DNA of 64,000 nt. Origin: Rhizophagus irregularis. Taxonomy: Eukaryota > Glomeromycota > Glomeromycetes > Glomerales > Glomeraceae. The stretch is from assembly GCF_026210795.1 (NCBI RefSeq), contig NC_089439.1, positions 2,976,001 to 3,040,000 of the forward strand, in the 5' to 3' direction. Positions within the stretch are counted from its first letter, which is position 1. Every line of letters begins with the position of its first letter. Below the pieces are notes generated by a model, which worked only from the letters and a program-made list of their open reading frames with translations, was not told the DNA's origin and made no database searches. Below, one piece after another: positions 1 through 10,104 of the stretch. The translations under genes and the position numbers were made by a program.

Positions 1-515
1 TTCCAAGCCGTTATTCATGACATTCTGGAGGATATGACGATGGCTACCTTGTGGATGGACCGTAAACCATGTGAATTTTTAATGAAGTGCGGTGCTAGCT
101 CATTTAAAATAATTCAAACAAGTAAAGGAAGAAGGAAACTTGTGGCCTATTTCGAGAATTGGGAGACCACACTAAGGGCCTTAGATACGCCACAGTTTTT
201 CGTACCTGATAGTAAGGAGTTGAAATGGTGTCGACATTCCATTCCTACGCTGAAGAAAGCACAAAGAAACCGAAGGCTAAAAATACACCGAATACGAAAA
301 AGTCAGGTAAGTCTGACAAGAATTTGGAAAGTAATCAGCCTAAGAAGAAGGATAAACCTTCATCCTCGAAAGAGGTCCTTAAAAATAATAACTAGGAGAA
401 GAAACGCCCGATTACTCAGAAGAAGGCAAAGAATTCCTTGAAGAAAAAGGGTCATAATAAAGATAACAAGGCGGTTTTAGCAGAAATTTTGACTTTATTA
501 CAGAAGCTAGTTTAG
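1..515 (+). pseudogene. LINE ORF1-like protein, C-terminal part (broken)
   Basis: The frame starting near position 34 carries the family block with WMDRKPCEFLMK and later WETTLRALDTPQFF and CRHSIPTLKKAQ. Copy C at 11211-11693 has the same block. After about position 265 the frame is shifted relative to copies B and C, so the Lys/Ser/Asn-rich tail is read out of frame; the ancestral stop lies at 513-515 after LLQKLV. The basic low-complexity tail suggests nucleic-acid binding, as expected for a LINE ORF1 product, but no zinc knuckle or RRM can be claimed from sight. The 5' half is outside the window. Confidence 0.6.
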
Positions 516-812
516 CCTACGCTTTTATTCACGGTTTTACAAATTTCAAAATTGTATTATTTTTAGGATAGAATTTGTTTATGTGTTGCACCACAATTTC
601 TTGGAAAGAGGACTTGTCCTATCCACTTTTTTTCTGCTCCTTTTTTTTACCCAGTGTGTCTGCCTGGATTTCTATCAGACGTGGTAATAGTGCAGGTCTT
701 TTTTTTTTCAGGAAGTTCAGTCGGTTTCTGTCTCACTCTCGGTTGTCGATGGTAGAGAACTTTTTTGGGTCGTATTACTTAGTAATCTATCCCTATAAAA
801 TAAAATAAAGAG
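1..812 (+). mobile_element. LINE-like ORF1-only element, copy A (cut by window edge)
   Basis: This is the 3' part of a repeat that occurs three times in the window (also 3234-4822 and 10105-12004). It holds the end of the ORF1-like reading frame (1-515), then a non-coding 3' region with a T-rich tract and the words GGACTTGTCC and GTCGATGGTAGA, and it ends in an A/T-rich simple tail (ATAAAATAAAATAAA). A coding body followed by a conserved 3' UTR and a short simple-repeat tail is typical of non-LTR retrotransposons. No endonuclease or reverse transcriptase frame follows, so it would be non-autonomous. The class assignment is an inference from architecture. Confidence 0.6.
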
Positions 813-1699
813 AAAAAATAATTCCAGTATTAGCATTTTGTAAAGAATAATAAAATAATATTTTTAAGTTAGTTCTTTCTTTAAATTTTTGAAAAAGTTT
901 TGTTTCTTAAAATCATAATATTGTAAAAAAATGCTGGTTGCTACGACTGACGGACAACGACAAATTGTCAAACTACCCCCAGACAATGTCAATAACAGAA
1001 AATGTCCAGCCCTATTTCATAACATTTTCCTCTAGGCTAAAGCAAATATTACAAAAGAAATTGCAAATATATTTAACAAGCAATAGATACATGGCCGTTG
1101 AAAAATATATTCACATTTATACCACAAAGAAAGACTCAAACCACAACAATATTGTAAAGAAAATATGAAAAATACATGTATATCTTATTTTCATACCTTG
1201 CTTAACAGCTCCACTATTTATTTTAAATTGGCTTTTCTCTTTTTTGTATGTGGGTAGGTGGGCATTTGTAAATTTTAATAAGAAAAGAATTGAAAATAAA
1301 CAAAAAAAAAATCACACGATTTTATCTATTTTTAGATATCACATGCATGTAATCATAATAATTCTAATTGGTTAATATATATCATTAATTGATAAGTTCG
1401 GCTTAAGTCGTAAGTAACTTGATTATAACAATGATGATTATTGGAGAATTAAGTTGCAACATTTTTAAACATTTTTAATTTATAATATTATTGATGTAAT
1501 TATTTATTGATATTGATGAGAATGATGAAAGTGAGGGAAAGGAAATTTCAATAACGATGTAAATCTTAAACAACATGGACGTGACATAATAAAATTACGT
1601 TAGCAAATTTATATTTCAAAATAATCTGATTGAATAATCATATGTGATATACATCCAAAATCCAATATGAATAAATTTAGCCGCTACTTTGCATCAGGT
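813..1699. other. AT-rich spacer, nothing recognised
   Basis: No frame here resembles a known family. An open frame at 938-1168 begins with TTG and has ordinary AT-biased composition; I do not regard it as a gene. Confidence 0.5.
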
Positions 1700-2271
1700 A
1701 TTAATTGATAAATAAGCTTATATTAATTAATAGTCATAATTATGAGTTTTAGCAAATTGTATTGATTTTACAAAGTCATTTTATATTTGAGTAAATTGGT
1801 ACTTTTTTTTAAATTTAACTTATCCTTTGTTTTTAGCTTTATAAATAATATTTTTAAAAATATTAGTTTCGGGGTCTGGGTCATATTTTGGCCAAAATTA
1901 AGTATAATTCCGGCCAAAATTAAGCATAATGCGGGCCAAAAACCGTCCGTTTAGTTTCGCAACATTTATTTTTTAATAACTGATAATTATTTATTTAATT
2001 TATTATTTTTATTAATTATTATTTTATCTATAATCTACATATTTTAATTATAAAAATTGGCAGTTTAATTTATATTAATCATTTATTTTTTTATTGATAA
2101 TAAAAAAAAAGATTAATTATTATTAATTCATATTTTGAGTTTTAGCAAATTAGTATAGATTTGAAATGTGATAATTTGATTTTTAGCAAATTAGGTCTAT
2201 TTTAGCAGGAGCAAAAAGTACTTAAATTCATGCAGATCAGTTATGAGTTATATATGTGATGTTTGGGGTCC
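1700..2271 (+). mobile_element. MITE of the GGAYCCCGG family, left-truncated copy
   Basis: From about 1720 to 2271 this closely matches the complete element at 25814-26451, including the block with repeated TTTTGGCCAAAATTAAG and CGGGCCAAAA words and the right end TATATATGTGATGT followed by GGGGTCC. The left terminal repeat is missing; similarity fades near 1700. The interior has no coding capacity. A third and a fourth piece lie in reverse orientation at 45695-45986 and 49524-49645. Confidence 0.75.
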
Positions 2272-2785
2272 CATTATCACCTACATAGGTCAAAAAAGAA
2301 TCTATCATACAGGTACATATCGGGAGGACCCTGGATATTACATATATAACTCAGTGGTAACTTTTTCGCAGATTGACCATAAATCGGATCACTGGATACT
2401 GAGATAATCGCAAAAAATGGAAAATAAAAAAAGAGCAAATCTGAAATTGGGAAATATGGTTAAATTACCAGATGTCCAGGTACCTGATATGTGTATGATT
2501 TTTTAAGTTAAATAATATTCTGAAATTACATGTTTGTTAATTAAAATTTTTTTCCAATTAATCTATTTCGATATTTTCTATAAGCTTATAATAAATAAAA
2601 TATAACAAAAAAAAAAATTACATTGTTTGCTAAATGCTAGCTAATATTTGGGTTTATGCAGATCAAATCATATTAGATCTGTTCGATCTAAAGTTTTAAT
2701 CATTCAATTTATTATATAATCTAAGTAAACTTATTTAAGACTAGATTATAATAAATATTACATAAAAAAAAAGAATTATTTTGAT
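2272..2785. other. Spacer with a solo MITE end
   Basis: At 2326-2354 a terminal-repeat-like sequence (GGACCCTGGATATTACATATATAACTCA broken into its parts GGACCCTGGATATT and ACATATATAACTCA) resembles the ends of the elements at 25814 and 27356, but no partner end is visible. The rest to 2785 is AT-rich with no recognised feature. Confidence 0.45.
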
Positions 2786-3099
2786 TTATGTTTCATATTT
2801 TTTTTTCGTTTTGACCTTTTTTTGGTTTTTATTTTTCTTTCTTTTACTAGAATTTGTTCTATTTTGAATTTCTTTTTCATTATTACTTTCATCTTCAATA
2901 TCATTATCACTATTATCACTATTATCTTCAGTATCATAGTCATATACCGGAATATTAACATTTGAATAGTTAAATCATTCAAGTATTTTCTGATTAAGGT
3001 ACCAACTTGGTACACCTATGAGTGGCATATTAGATGTATCGTATTTTGATTGACTTGATTGAGCTCTTTTACGTTTTAAAGTTGATGGTTTCTTTTTAA
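2786..3099 (-). pseudogene. Acidic/basic protein C-terminal fragment, unknown family
   Basis: Read on the minus strand from about 3099 to the stop at 2786-2788, one frame stays open for about 100 codons apart from one TGA. It begins with a basic stretch (KKKPSTLKRKRA), contains PSWYLNQKILE, then an acidic run rich in D, N and S (DYDTEDNSDNSDND), and ends with a Lys-rich tail. The pattern resembles the low-complexity tail of transposase genes in this window (compare 52380-52477), but I cannot assign a family. Upstream sequence to 3233 gives no further exon. Confidence 0.35.
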
Positions 3100-3233
3100 T
3101 AATTTGACTGTTGGATCAATATTAGTATTTTTAATAAATAAAACAAGACATATACACTATGTGTTTGAACACCATTTCCAAAAAAGTAAATTTGTATGCT
3201 GATCATTTAATTATACTAAGAGTATGAACACAG

Positions 3234-4229
3234 ATCAAGTATCAATGCCTGATATAGTAATGACCCTGTTGATCAACTGAAAACTCCCAGAAGAAAGATA
3301 AACAAAAGGCGCATGTTACAGATGATAAACAAATCACGAACCAATCAACGAAGGAAAACCTGATGTGAAAACATCAGCCATAAATTCCCATAAGGAAAGA
3401 AATCATCTGAACTGGAAGCTACACAGATATCCGACAGGATACGAAACTGTCGGAGAGGAGCAAAGAGCGAATCCGGCATTATAGTTTACGATATCCTGTA
3501 TATAAGGACTTGCAGAAAATTATAGCAGAGTTAAAACTTTGGGGGAATACTATCAAGTGTTCAGTTAAACGCCAACAAAAGTATCAGACTCTTCGAGTCA
3601 AGATAGAACTTTCCTCCTTTGCACCTTTCCCCAGTTTAATAAATATTGACGACAGCACTTTTATAGGATACCCGTTGGGATGGTTCCTGCAAGTTGGACT
3701 TTAAGAAAGAAAACAACGTGAAAAGTTCCAAGCCATTATTTACGACATTCCGGCTACTATATGGATGGACCGTAAACCATGTGAATTTTAATGAAGTGCG
3801 TACTTTCATTTAAAATAATTCAAACAAGTAAAGGAAGGGAAGGAAACTTGTGGAGGGCCTTATTTTGAATTGGGGAGACCACACTGAAGGGCCTTAGATA
3901 CGCCACAGTTTTTCGTACCTGATGGTAAGGAGTTGAAATGGTGTCGACACTCCATTCCTACCTTGAAGAAAGCACAAAGTAAACCGAAAGCTAAAAATAC
4001 ACCAAATACGAAAAAGTCAGGTAAGTCTGACAAGAATTTGGATCATAATCAGCTTAAGAAGAAGGATAAACCTTCATCCTCGAAAGAAGTCTCTAAAAAT
4101 AATAACCAGGAGAAGAAACGCCTGAATACTCAGAAGAAGGCAAAGAATTCCTCGAAGAATAAGGGTAATAATAAAGACAACAAGGCGGTTTTAGCAGAAA
4201 TTTTGGCTTTATTACAGAAACTAGTTTAG
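3234..4229 (+). pseudogene. LINE ORF1-like protein, degraded copy B
   Basis: Broken reading frame matching copy C from the SMPDIV segment to the end. Readable pieces are 3510-3704 (central part, shifted frame before the ISIRWFP region) and 3933-4229 (Lys/Asn-rich tail ending LLQKLV and TAG). Several indels lie between 3230 and 3930, for example in the block matching WMDRKPCEF near 3764-3790. The tail frame is the best preserved part. It is a relic of an ORF1-like nucleic-acid-binding protein and is not translatable as a whole. Confidence 0.6.
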
Positions 4230-4822
4230 CCTATGCTTTTATTAGCGGTTTTACAAATTTCAGAATTGTATTATTTTTAGGATAGAATATATTTATGTTT
4301 AGTGCCACAATTTCTTGAATAGGGGACTTGTCCTCTCCACTTTTTTTTATTTTTCCCAGTGTGTTCGCCTGGCCTTTTATCGGACGTGGTAGTGGTTCAG
4401 GTCTTTTTTCTCAGGAAGTTAGGGTCAGTTTCCAGCTCCTCTGGTACTCGATGGTAGATTGATTCATTTAGGTTGTACTTATATCTAGTATATTTAGTCA
4501 TGCCTTTGTATATTTTCTCTCCCCGCTTCACATAAAATAAATTTTTAGGATAGAATATGTTTATGTGTCGCACCACAATTTCTTGGAAAGAGGACTTGTC
4601 CTCTCCACTTTTTTTCCCCTCCTTTTTTTTTTATCCAGTGTGTTCGCCTGGACTGTTATTGGACGTGGTAGTAGTGCAGGTCTTTTTTTTTTTCAAGAAG
4701 TTCGGGTTGGCTTCCAGCTTCTCTGGTTGTCGATGGTAGATTTTTGGATAGGTTGTACTTATATAGTCATGCCTTTGTACATTTCTCTACCGGCTTCATA
4801 TAAAATAAATAAATAAATAAAC
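3234..4822 (+). mobile_element. LINE-like ORF1-only element, copy B with duplicated 3' end
   Basis: Homology to copy C begins near 3234 (SMPDIV-coding region) and runs through the ORF1 tail and the 3' UTR to an (AAAT)n tail at about 4803-4822. Unlike copies A and C it has the 3' region twice in tandem: 4216-4530 ends in TTCACATAAAATAAAT, and a second copy of the same UTR starts at once at 4531 (TTTTAGGATAGAATA). The element is 5'-truncated relative to copy C, as LINE copies often are. I see no clear target duplication. Confidence 0.65.
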
Positions 4823-5258
4823 CAATGAATTTATTTTTAATAAAGTTTAGTAAACTCCATTAACAACACATTAATAAAATCAATTGTGCTACATGTGACA
4901 TACAAGTTTGTTCTCTACAAATTCTAATGCTTCTAACAACTCAAAAACTTCAACCTAACAACTTACCAATTCTAACTAACATTCTTAATGACCAACAATC
5001 CTAACAACATCATTCTAATAATCCTAATTACTTAACAGCTAACATAACGATTCTCACTAATGCTCCTTCCTGACAATCAATAATCCTAATTTCTAACACT
5101 CCTAACGCTCCTAATGCTCATAATGCTCCTACTAAATCCTAACGTTCCTAATGCTAACATTATAATAATCTAATAACTCTAACATTAGTTAACGTTATCA
5201 AATTTTAACAACTTGAACTCAAAATTTTAATGAATCACGAACCTCTAGCCCAAGATGA
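4823..5258. other. 3' flank of MULE1 with CTAA-rich simple repeat
   Basis: A degenerate repeat of CCTAAY/TCTAAC words fills 4930-5200. The same sequence flanks MULE2 at 43560-43930, so it belongs to the transposon family (subterminal or 3' non-coding DNA) and not to the host. No terminal inverted repeat could be fixed here. Confidence 0.55.
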
Positions 5259-8049
5259 TTACATCAAGGTTTGGCAAGTTTTAGCATAATGTCCATACTG
5301 TTTGCATTTCTTACACTTACGTCCTTTACTACCTTCTGCTGCATTTTCATCGCTATAGATATTGATTTGCTGTGTGTTATTTCTTGATACATGTTTTCCT
5401 TTAGAAGAGGATTGCTCAACATTTGATTGCAACCTTTTTGGTGGACGCCCTTTATGTTTAGTAATGTTGGAATTATTAGCATCAAGAATGTAATCTGTTT
5501 GCTTTTTGCAAAATTTGTTTTGTATATCACAAAGAAATATTTTTAACATATTAGATAGCTCTTGGTACATGTCAGCTTTAATAGCTGAATCAATAACTTT
5601 TTTTGATAATCCAAACAACTCCGCATATATAATTTTGTTTGGTGTTGTTGTTGAACTAGAATTATTGTTTGATATGGATCGAATTGAAAACAAATGTTTA
5701 AATGTACCATTAGTAAGAGGAAAATTTTCTTCTGAATTAGTTGTAGAACATAATATAATGGCTGGCATTTGTTGTAAAAGTGCTTCTTGATTGACATGAG
5801 GTTCAAGATACCAGCGAGATGGTATAAGAGTTATATGATAGGTAGCTGATTGAGAATAAGTTGCCACACGAAAGAAATGGTGACATATTAAGCCTTTATT
5901 TATTAATAAAAGACATGTACACAAATGTGTACCATCATTTAATAACACTACATAATGACCGATGCCTGATGTTCCTGTAGCTCGAACATGCCACACTTCC
6001 AATATTGTTTCTTGAATTACATCATTAATCAATGATTTAAAAAGAATTTGTCAAATATCTTGCTCTTGTTCTCGACCAATATGATCTCAATATTAAAACA
6101 AAAAAAAAATAAACAGTATTCATTACCTTACCTCTAATAACTGTAGCCAATCCACAATACGATTCAAATCATAACACACAGATTGGTTCATTTGCATTCT
6201 CTGTTTTCACAACATAATAGGATAAATATTGCTTAATGATATCATCTGCCCGCCCAAAAAATCTATTATGTAACATCGGTAAACCAACAGTTGGTAAATC
6301 GTTACATGCAAGTTCAAATTTTTCAAAATGCTCTTCGCATTTAACATAATCGTTCATGTTAATCACTAAAACACATAAACTATCGACCCTATCATGAATT
6401 TGCTTGTTAATAGATTCAATTCTTTGTGTGCTTTGTACACCAGCTGTAAATTGATTACGAATCCATGGGATGGCCCATGACTCTTTATTAATATAAAGAG
6501 TATTAGACATGTATTTAGCTGATTCAGGGTATTGTTCAAGTAATTGCACCCATCGAGATTCAAATAACTCTTCACATAACGAATTTCGACAAGTATAAAA
6601 TTTGTGTTAAAGCGAACCCCCAATTTTCCTTTAAGTTTTTTGCGAAGATTCAAATCGATATGAAAAATACATAACAAATGATTTGTGTTGGGATGTATTT
6701 CCTTAATTGCACTGATCAAAGATGGATCTGAGTCAGTAAATATAACTCCGGGATTAACACCTGTTTCTTCAAATAATGTCATTAACATCCATTGAAATGT
6801 ATCTAATGTTTCATCTTCTATAATCGCGGAAGCTACAATTCTTGTCTTGAAATGATTATCAATGACGATAATAACACAAAGCATCATCCAGAACCGATTG
6901 GTATTTGATGTGGTATCCAAAATTATAACGTCATGGAAACTTTCGTATAAAGATTGTTGTTGTGGTGACATCCACAATAGATGGCTCAACTTTCTTGATG
7001 AAAGTTCTAAGCGTGGTTTAACAATTCATAATGGATCTAAATCTTTCTGATTTAACAGCCTGATCTGTAACATTTAAGATGCATCTAAACCACCTGGATT
7101 GTTTTTTAGCCGAAATTGGTATACTGCATTGTATAAATCTTTTTTAAAGATAGTATTGTCAGGGTAGTCATGCATGAGTAATGGATAAATGGATCCAGAA
7201 TCCATTCGTCCTTGTATGACATATTTTTTTATGTCGGATAACATTTCTGGAGTTAATTTTCGAAAACGTGGAGCCATTTCTATTATGATCATCAATGAAT
7301 GAATTAATTTTAACAATATTACTTGTCTTAGGACAAGTAGCATTAATTTTCCATGGGCATTGTCCGATCTTGAACATTCGTAAGTAATATGACGTATTAC
7401 TTCTCCTTCCATTTGACTAGTCCTAATCTTATAGTTAAATCCTAAAATCATCAATCCAGGTATTAAATTCTTGCCAATTTGTAAAGGTAAGTCCAGTCTT
7501 TAACTCTAAATCGTCTATTACTTCTGAATCAGAATCAGAACCATCATCTAAAGAATGTTGCTGCTTGGTTACATCATGCTGATAATGATCACCTCCAAAT
7601 TCGTCACTAGAATTGAAGTTATACAAAGACCGCTAACAAACAAAATGAAAGTATTAGTGAAAGCAACTAAGCCAGACATAGTTACTAAAAAACCAAAAAT
7701 TACTTGAGAGAAAGCAGCATCACAGTCCATATTAATATCATCGCGAATTTCTTGTTCTAGTTCTTTTGAATAAGCATTTATACTAACATCTTTTATTTGA
7801 TCGTAAAGTTGATGATCATTTCTAAACTCATTAAAGTCGTACAAATGTTGAATGGAAAACTAACGAACAAAAAAAAAATAATAGTTGGCAAAAAGCAAAG
7901 AAATATGATTAAAGTTGAGCAGAGTTACTAAAAAACAGAAATTTTAGTACTTGAGAAATAGAAGTTTTATAGTTTATATTTCTATCATCATAGATTTCTT
8001 GTTCCTCATCAATATCGAATATTAATAGGTTTGATATATCTTGCAACAT
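5259..8049 (-). pseudogene. MULE1: Mutator-like transposase (FAR1 / DDE / SWIM / zinc knuckle)
   Basis: Minus-strand transposase gene. Exon 1 starts with ATG at 8049 and runs to 7951, exon 2 is 7859-7704, exon 3 starts at 7632; all three junctions are GT..AG and phase 0. Exons 1-2 are acidic. Then come a FAR1-type DNA-binding region (about 7500-7280, Cys/His residues), the MULE DDE domain (6989-6560; DTTSNTN, TDSDPSLISAI, LCIFHIDLNL), a Trp-rich region with TAGVQSTQRIESINK, a SWIM zinc finger (CTC then CHH, about 5930-5870), and a C-terminal zinc knuckle (CKKCKQYGHYAKTC) before the stop at 5259. Breaks include frameshifts near 7444, 7375, 7280 and 6560, and stops near 7077, 7032 and 6048. It would have moved the element by cut and paste; it is dead now. 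MULE2 is a close relative. Confidence 0.85.
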
Positions 8050-8225
8050 TTTAATATGTGGTTTTTAACTCTATGAAGCTTTTTTTTGTATTTTTGTAAG
8101 ACAAACAGAAAGACTGAGAATTTAGAAGGAAAGAAGAGCGAGTAAGTATGACAACATATGTAATTCGCGTAGTAATGATATAAATATACCCGCGTAACGT
8201 GTTTATCTAACACAAATCATATGAT

Positions 8226-8325
8226 GAGTGTTTTGCACACTAGTTTTATATAAAAATAAAATAAAATAAAACTAGTGTACGAAACACGCATTTTAATGTG
8301 TTTCGCACACTAGTGTACAATAAGA
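8226..8325. repeat. Short inverted repeats with GTGTTTCGCACACTAGT
   Basis: GTGTTTTGCACACTAGTTTTAT at 8229 on is followed after an A/T spacer by its near reverse complement (ATAAAACTAGTGTACGAAACAC), and then by a third arm GTGTTTCGCACACTAGTGTAC ending near 8322. This makes a fold-back of about 80 bp just upstream of the MULE1 start. It may be the MULE1 end or a separate small MITE. Confidence 0.5.
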
Positions 8326-8682
8326 AATCTTCATAAAACAAATAAAATAAAAAATATGAGAACGCCACCATTTATTATGAATGTATATTGATAATGACTT
8401 TTGTTTTATAGCTTCCTCAATAATTTCATCATCTTCAACTACTGCAGATTGCATAATAAGCCATTCTTTTCAGGATCAGTTTCTTAAAATTCTCTTACGA
8501 GTTGGTACTAATCCTTAAGAATCTTTCGAATCCTTTTTCCAGATACCTAAGAATATATTTATTTTTGCATGCGTTCTTCTTTTCTTTTTCTAATAATGTA
8601 ATTATAAATCTATTTCATATTAATTAAATATTTACTTACCTCTTGCATTCTTGAATTTTAACTTGCTCTTCTATTGTCTTGT
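8326..8682. other. Spacer, broken coding traces
   Basis: Minus-strand codons scattered from 8560 to 8400 look like continuation of the fragment below but with several stops; no family recognised. Confidence 0.3.
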
Positions 8683-8925
8683 TTAACTCTTTCATCTCCT
8701 TGATTTTTAATATTACTTGTACGATGTCTAGAACACCACCATCCATATAACATTTTTAGTAATTTGCTATTCATAATGCTGTATTTTTTATTTACAATCT
8801 TATATAGAGGTGGTAGTAGCTTTGTAACTATATTTTCCTTTTGTTTGACCCAAGTTTGTTTCTCATCTATTTTATAGATATCTTTTAATTCTGAATCGAC
8901 CCATATAAAAACTTCTTGCTATAAA
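8683..8925 (-). pseudogene. Hypothetical protein fragment, unknown
   Basis: On the minus strand one frame is open for about 80 codons with no ATG at its start (reads EVFIWVDSELKDIYK at the start and later WWCSRHR). It ends at a TAA at about 8683-8685. Composition is protein-like (alternating charged and hydrophobic residues, WxxxK pattern) and not low-complexity, so it may be an exon of a decayed gene. No domain is recognised. Confidence 0.35.
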
Positions 8926-9477
8926 TAATAGGCAAACGTAAATAAAATAAAAAAAAATAAATAAATTATAATAAATAATACTTGCTTTAATCGTTTTATA
9001 TGATGATAAAGATGAATATGAAGAGGAAGCTGATCACTATCTATTATTACTTATATATTTTAGTTGAAATATAAAACTTTGATTGAGAAGAGGAGAAAAA
9101 GGTTTGTGTGTAAATTTATATTGATTTCAGAATCATAAAAACACGAAGAACATGAATATGTAAATGATTGCACAATTGCACAAGATGTGTGAACAAGAAT
9201 TAAACACAAACTGATTCTAATCTAAAAAAAAAACTAACTGCGAACTGATTCTAATCTAAAAAAAATTAAACACGAACTGATTTAATCTAAAAAAGAATTA
9301 AATGCAAACTAAGAAAAACGTGACCCTAAAAGAAGAATTGAATGTGTAATTGATCTCAAAAGGTATTGAACGCGAATTCTGATTTTGAAAATAAGCTTCA
9401 TTTAAATAATTGTAACTTTAACTTTCTTGACAATTTAACAAAATACACTTGCATTTTAGTAAATATATTTTAATAAA
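8926..9477. other. AT-rich spacer
   Basis: Contains a short diverged tandem of AATTAAACRCRAACTGATTYTAATCTAAAAA words (about 9190-9300). Otherwise nothing recognised. Confidence 0.45.
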
Positions 9478-9959
9478 ATGAATAATAAAAAAAGCAAAAC
9501 CTCTATCTCTACCTCTGTATCTGATTTAGTAAAATCCAAAAAAACTAAAATCAAAACTTCTGTATCTGATTTGATAAAATCCAAAAAAAGATATCTGTAT
9601 CCATGTTTTTGTATTCGTTGTGATGGCGCAGAGGTTAATTTTCGCACTCAAGAAAATCACACAAAGGAGAAAAGTTTATGGAACTCAGAGAATGCTAGAA
9701 AAAATCAGGCAGATACTATTATAGCGAGAAAATAAAAAAAATCCATTATTATCAGATGCAAATCCTACAAAAATGCGAAAAAGGGCATTAAGTCTTAATC
9801 CTAATTCTTTCTAACAAAATAATATCTTTAATCTTTCCAATGAAGAAACTGATTCATCCCAACCAAATAATAATGAAAACATACATATATTATTTTCATC
9901 ATCACTATTATTGCCAAATCCTTCTTATTTTCATGTTCCAGCACTTGATGAAAACAAGG

Positions 9960-10104
9960 ATAACAATGAATATATATATTATAATGAAGAAGAAGAAAAT
10001 GATGATGATGAGGATGACGGTAATGAAGATGATGGTGATAAAAATGATGATGATGAGAATGATGGTGATGAGAATGATGGTGATGAGAATAACAGTGATG
10101 AGAA
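9960..10104 (+). repeat. GATGAT/GGTGATGAGAAT acidic-codon microsatellite, left half
   Basis: Imperfect tandem of GATGGTGATGAGAAT-type units coding for D, E, N and G. The right half continues at 12005-12100. The LINE-like copy landed inside it. A similar expansion occurs in Plavaka copy 3 at 56840-56990. Confidence 0.8.

Noticed and set aside
938..1168. ORF of 76 codons as a gene
   Set aside because: Non-ATG start, no similarity seen, AT-driven composition.
3158..3177. TGTGTTTGAACACCATTTCC as the terminal repeat of MULE1
   Set aside because: Found beside both MULE1 and MULE2 on one side only; no inverted partner on the other side, so the terminus is not proven.
5506..5790. Plus-strand ORF opposite MULE1
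   Set aside because: Antisense to the transposase C-terminal linker; no independent support.
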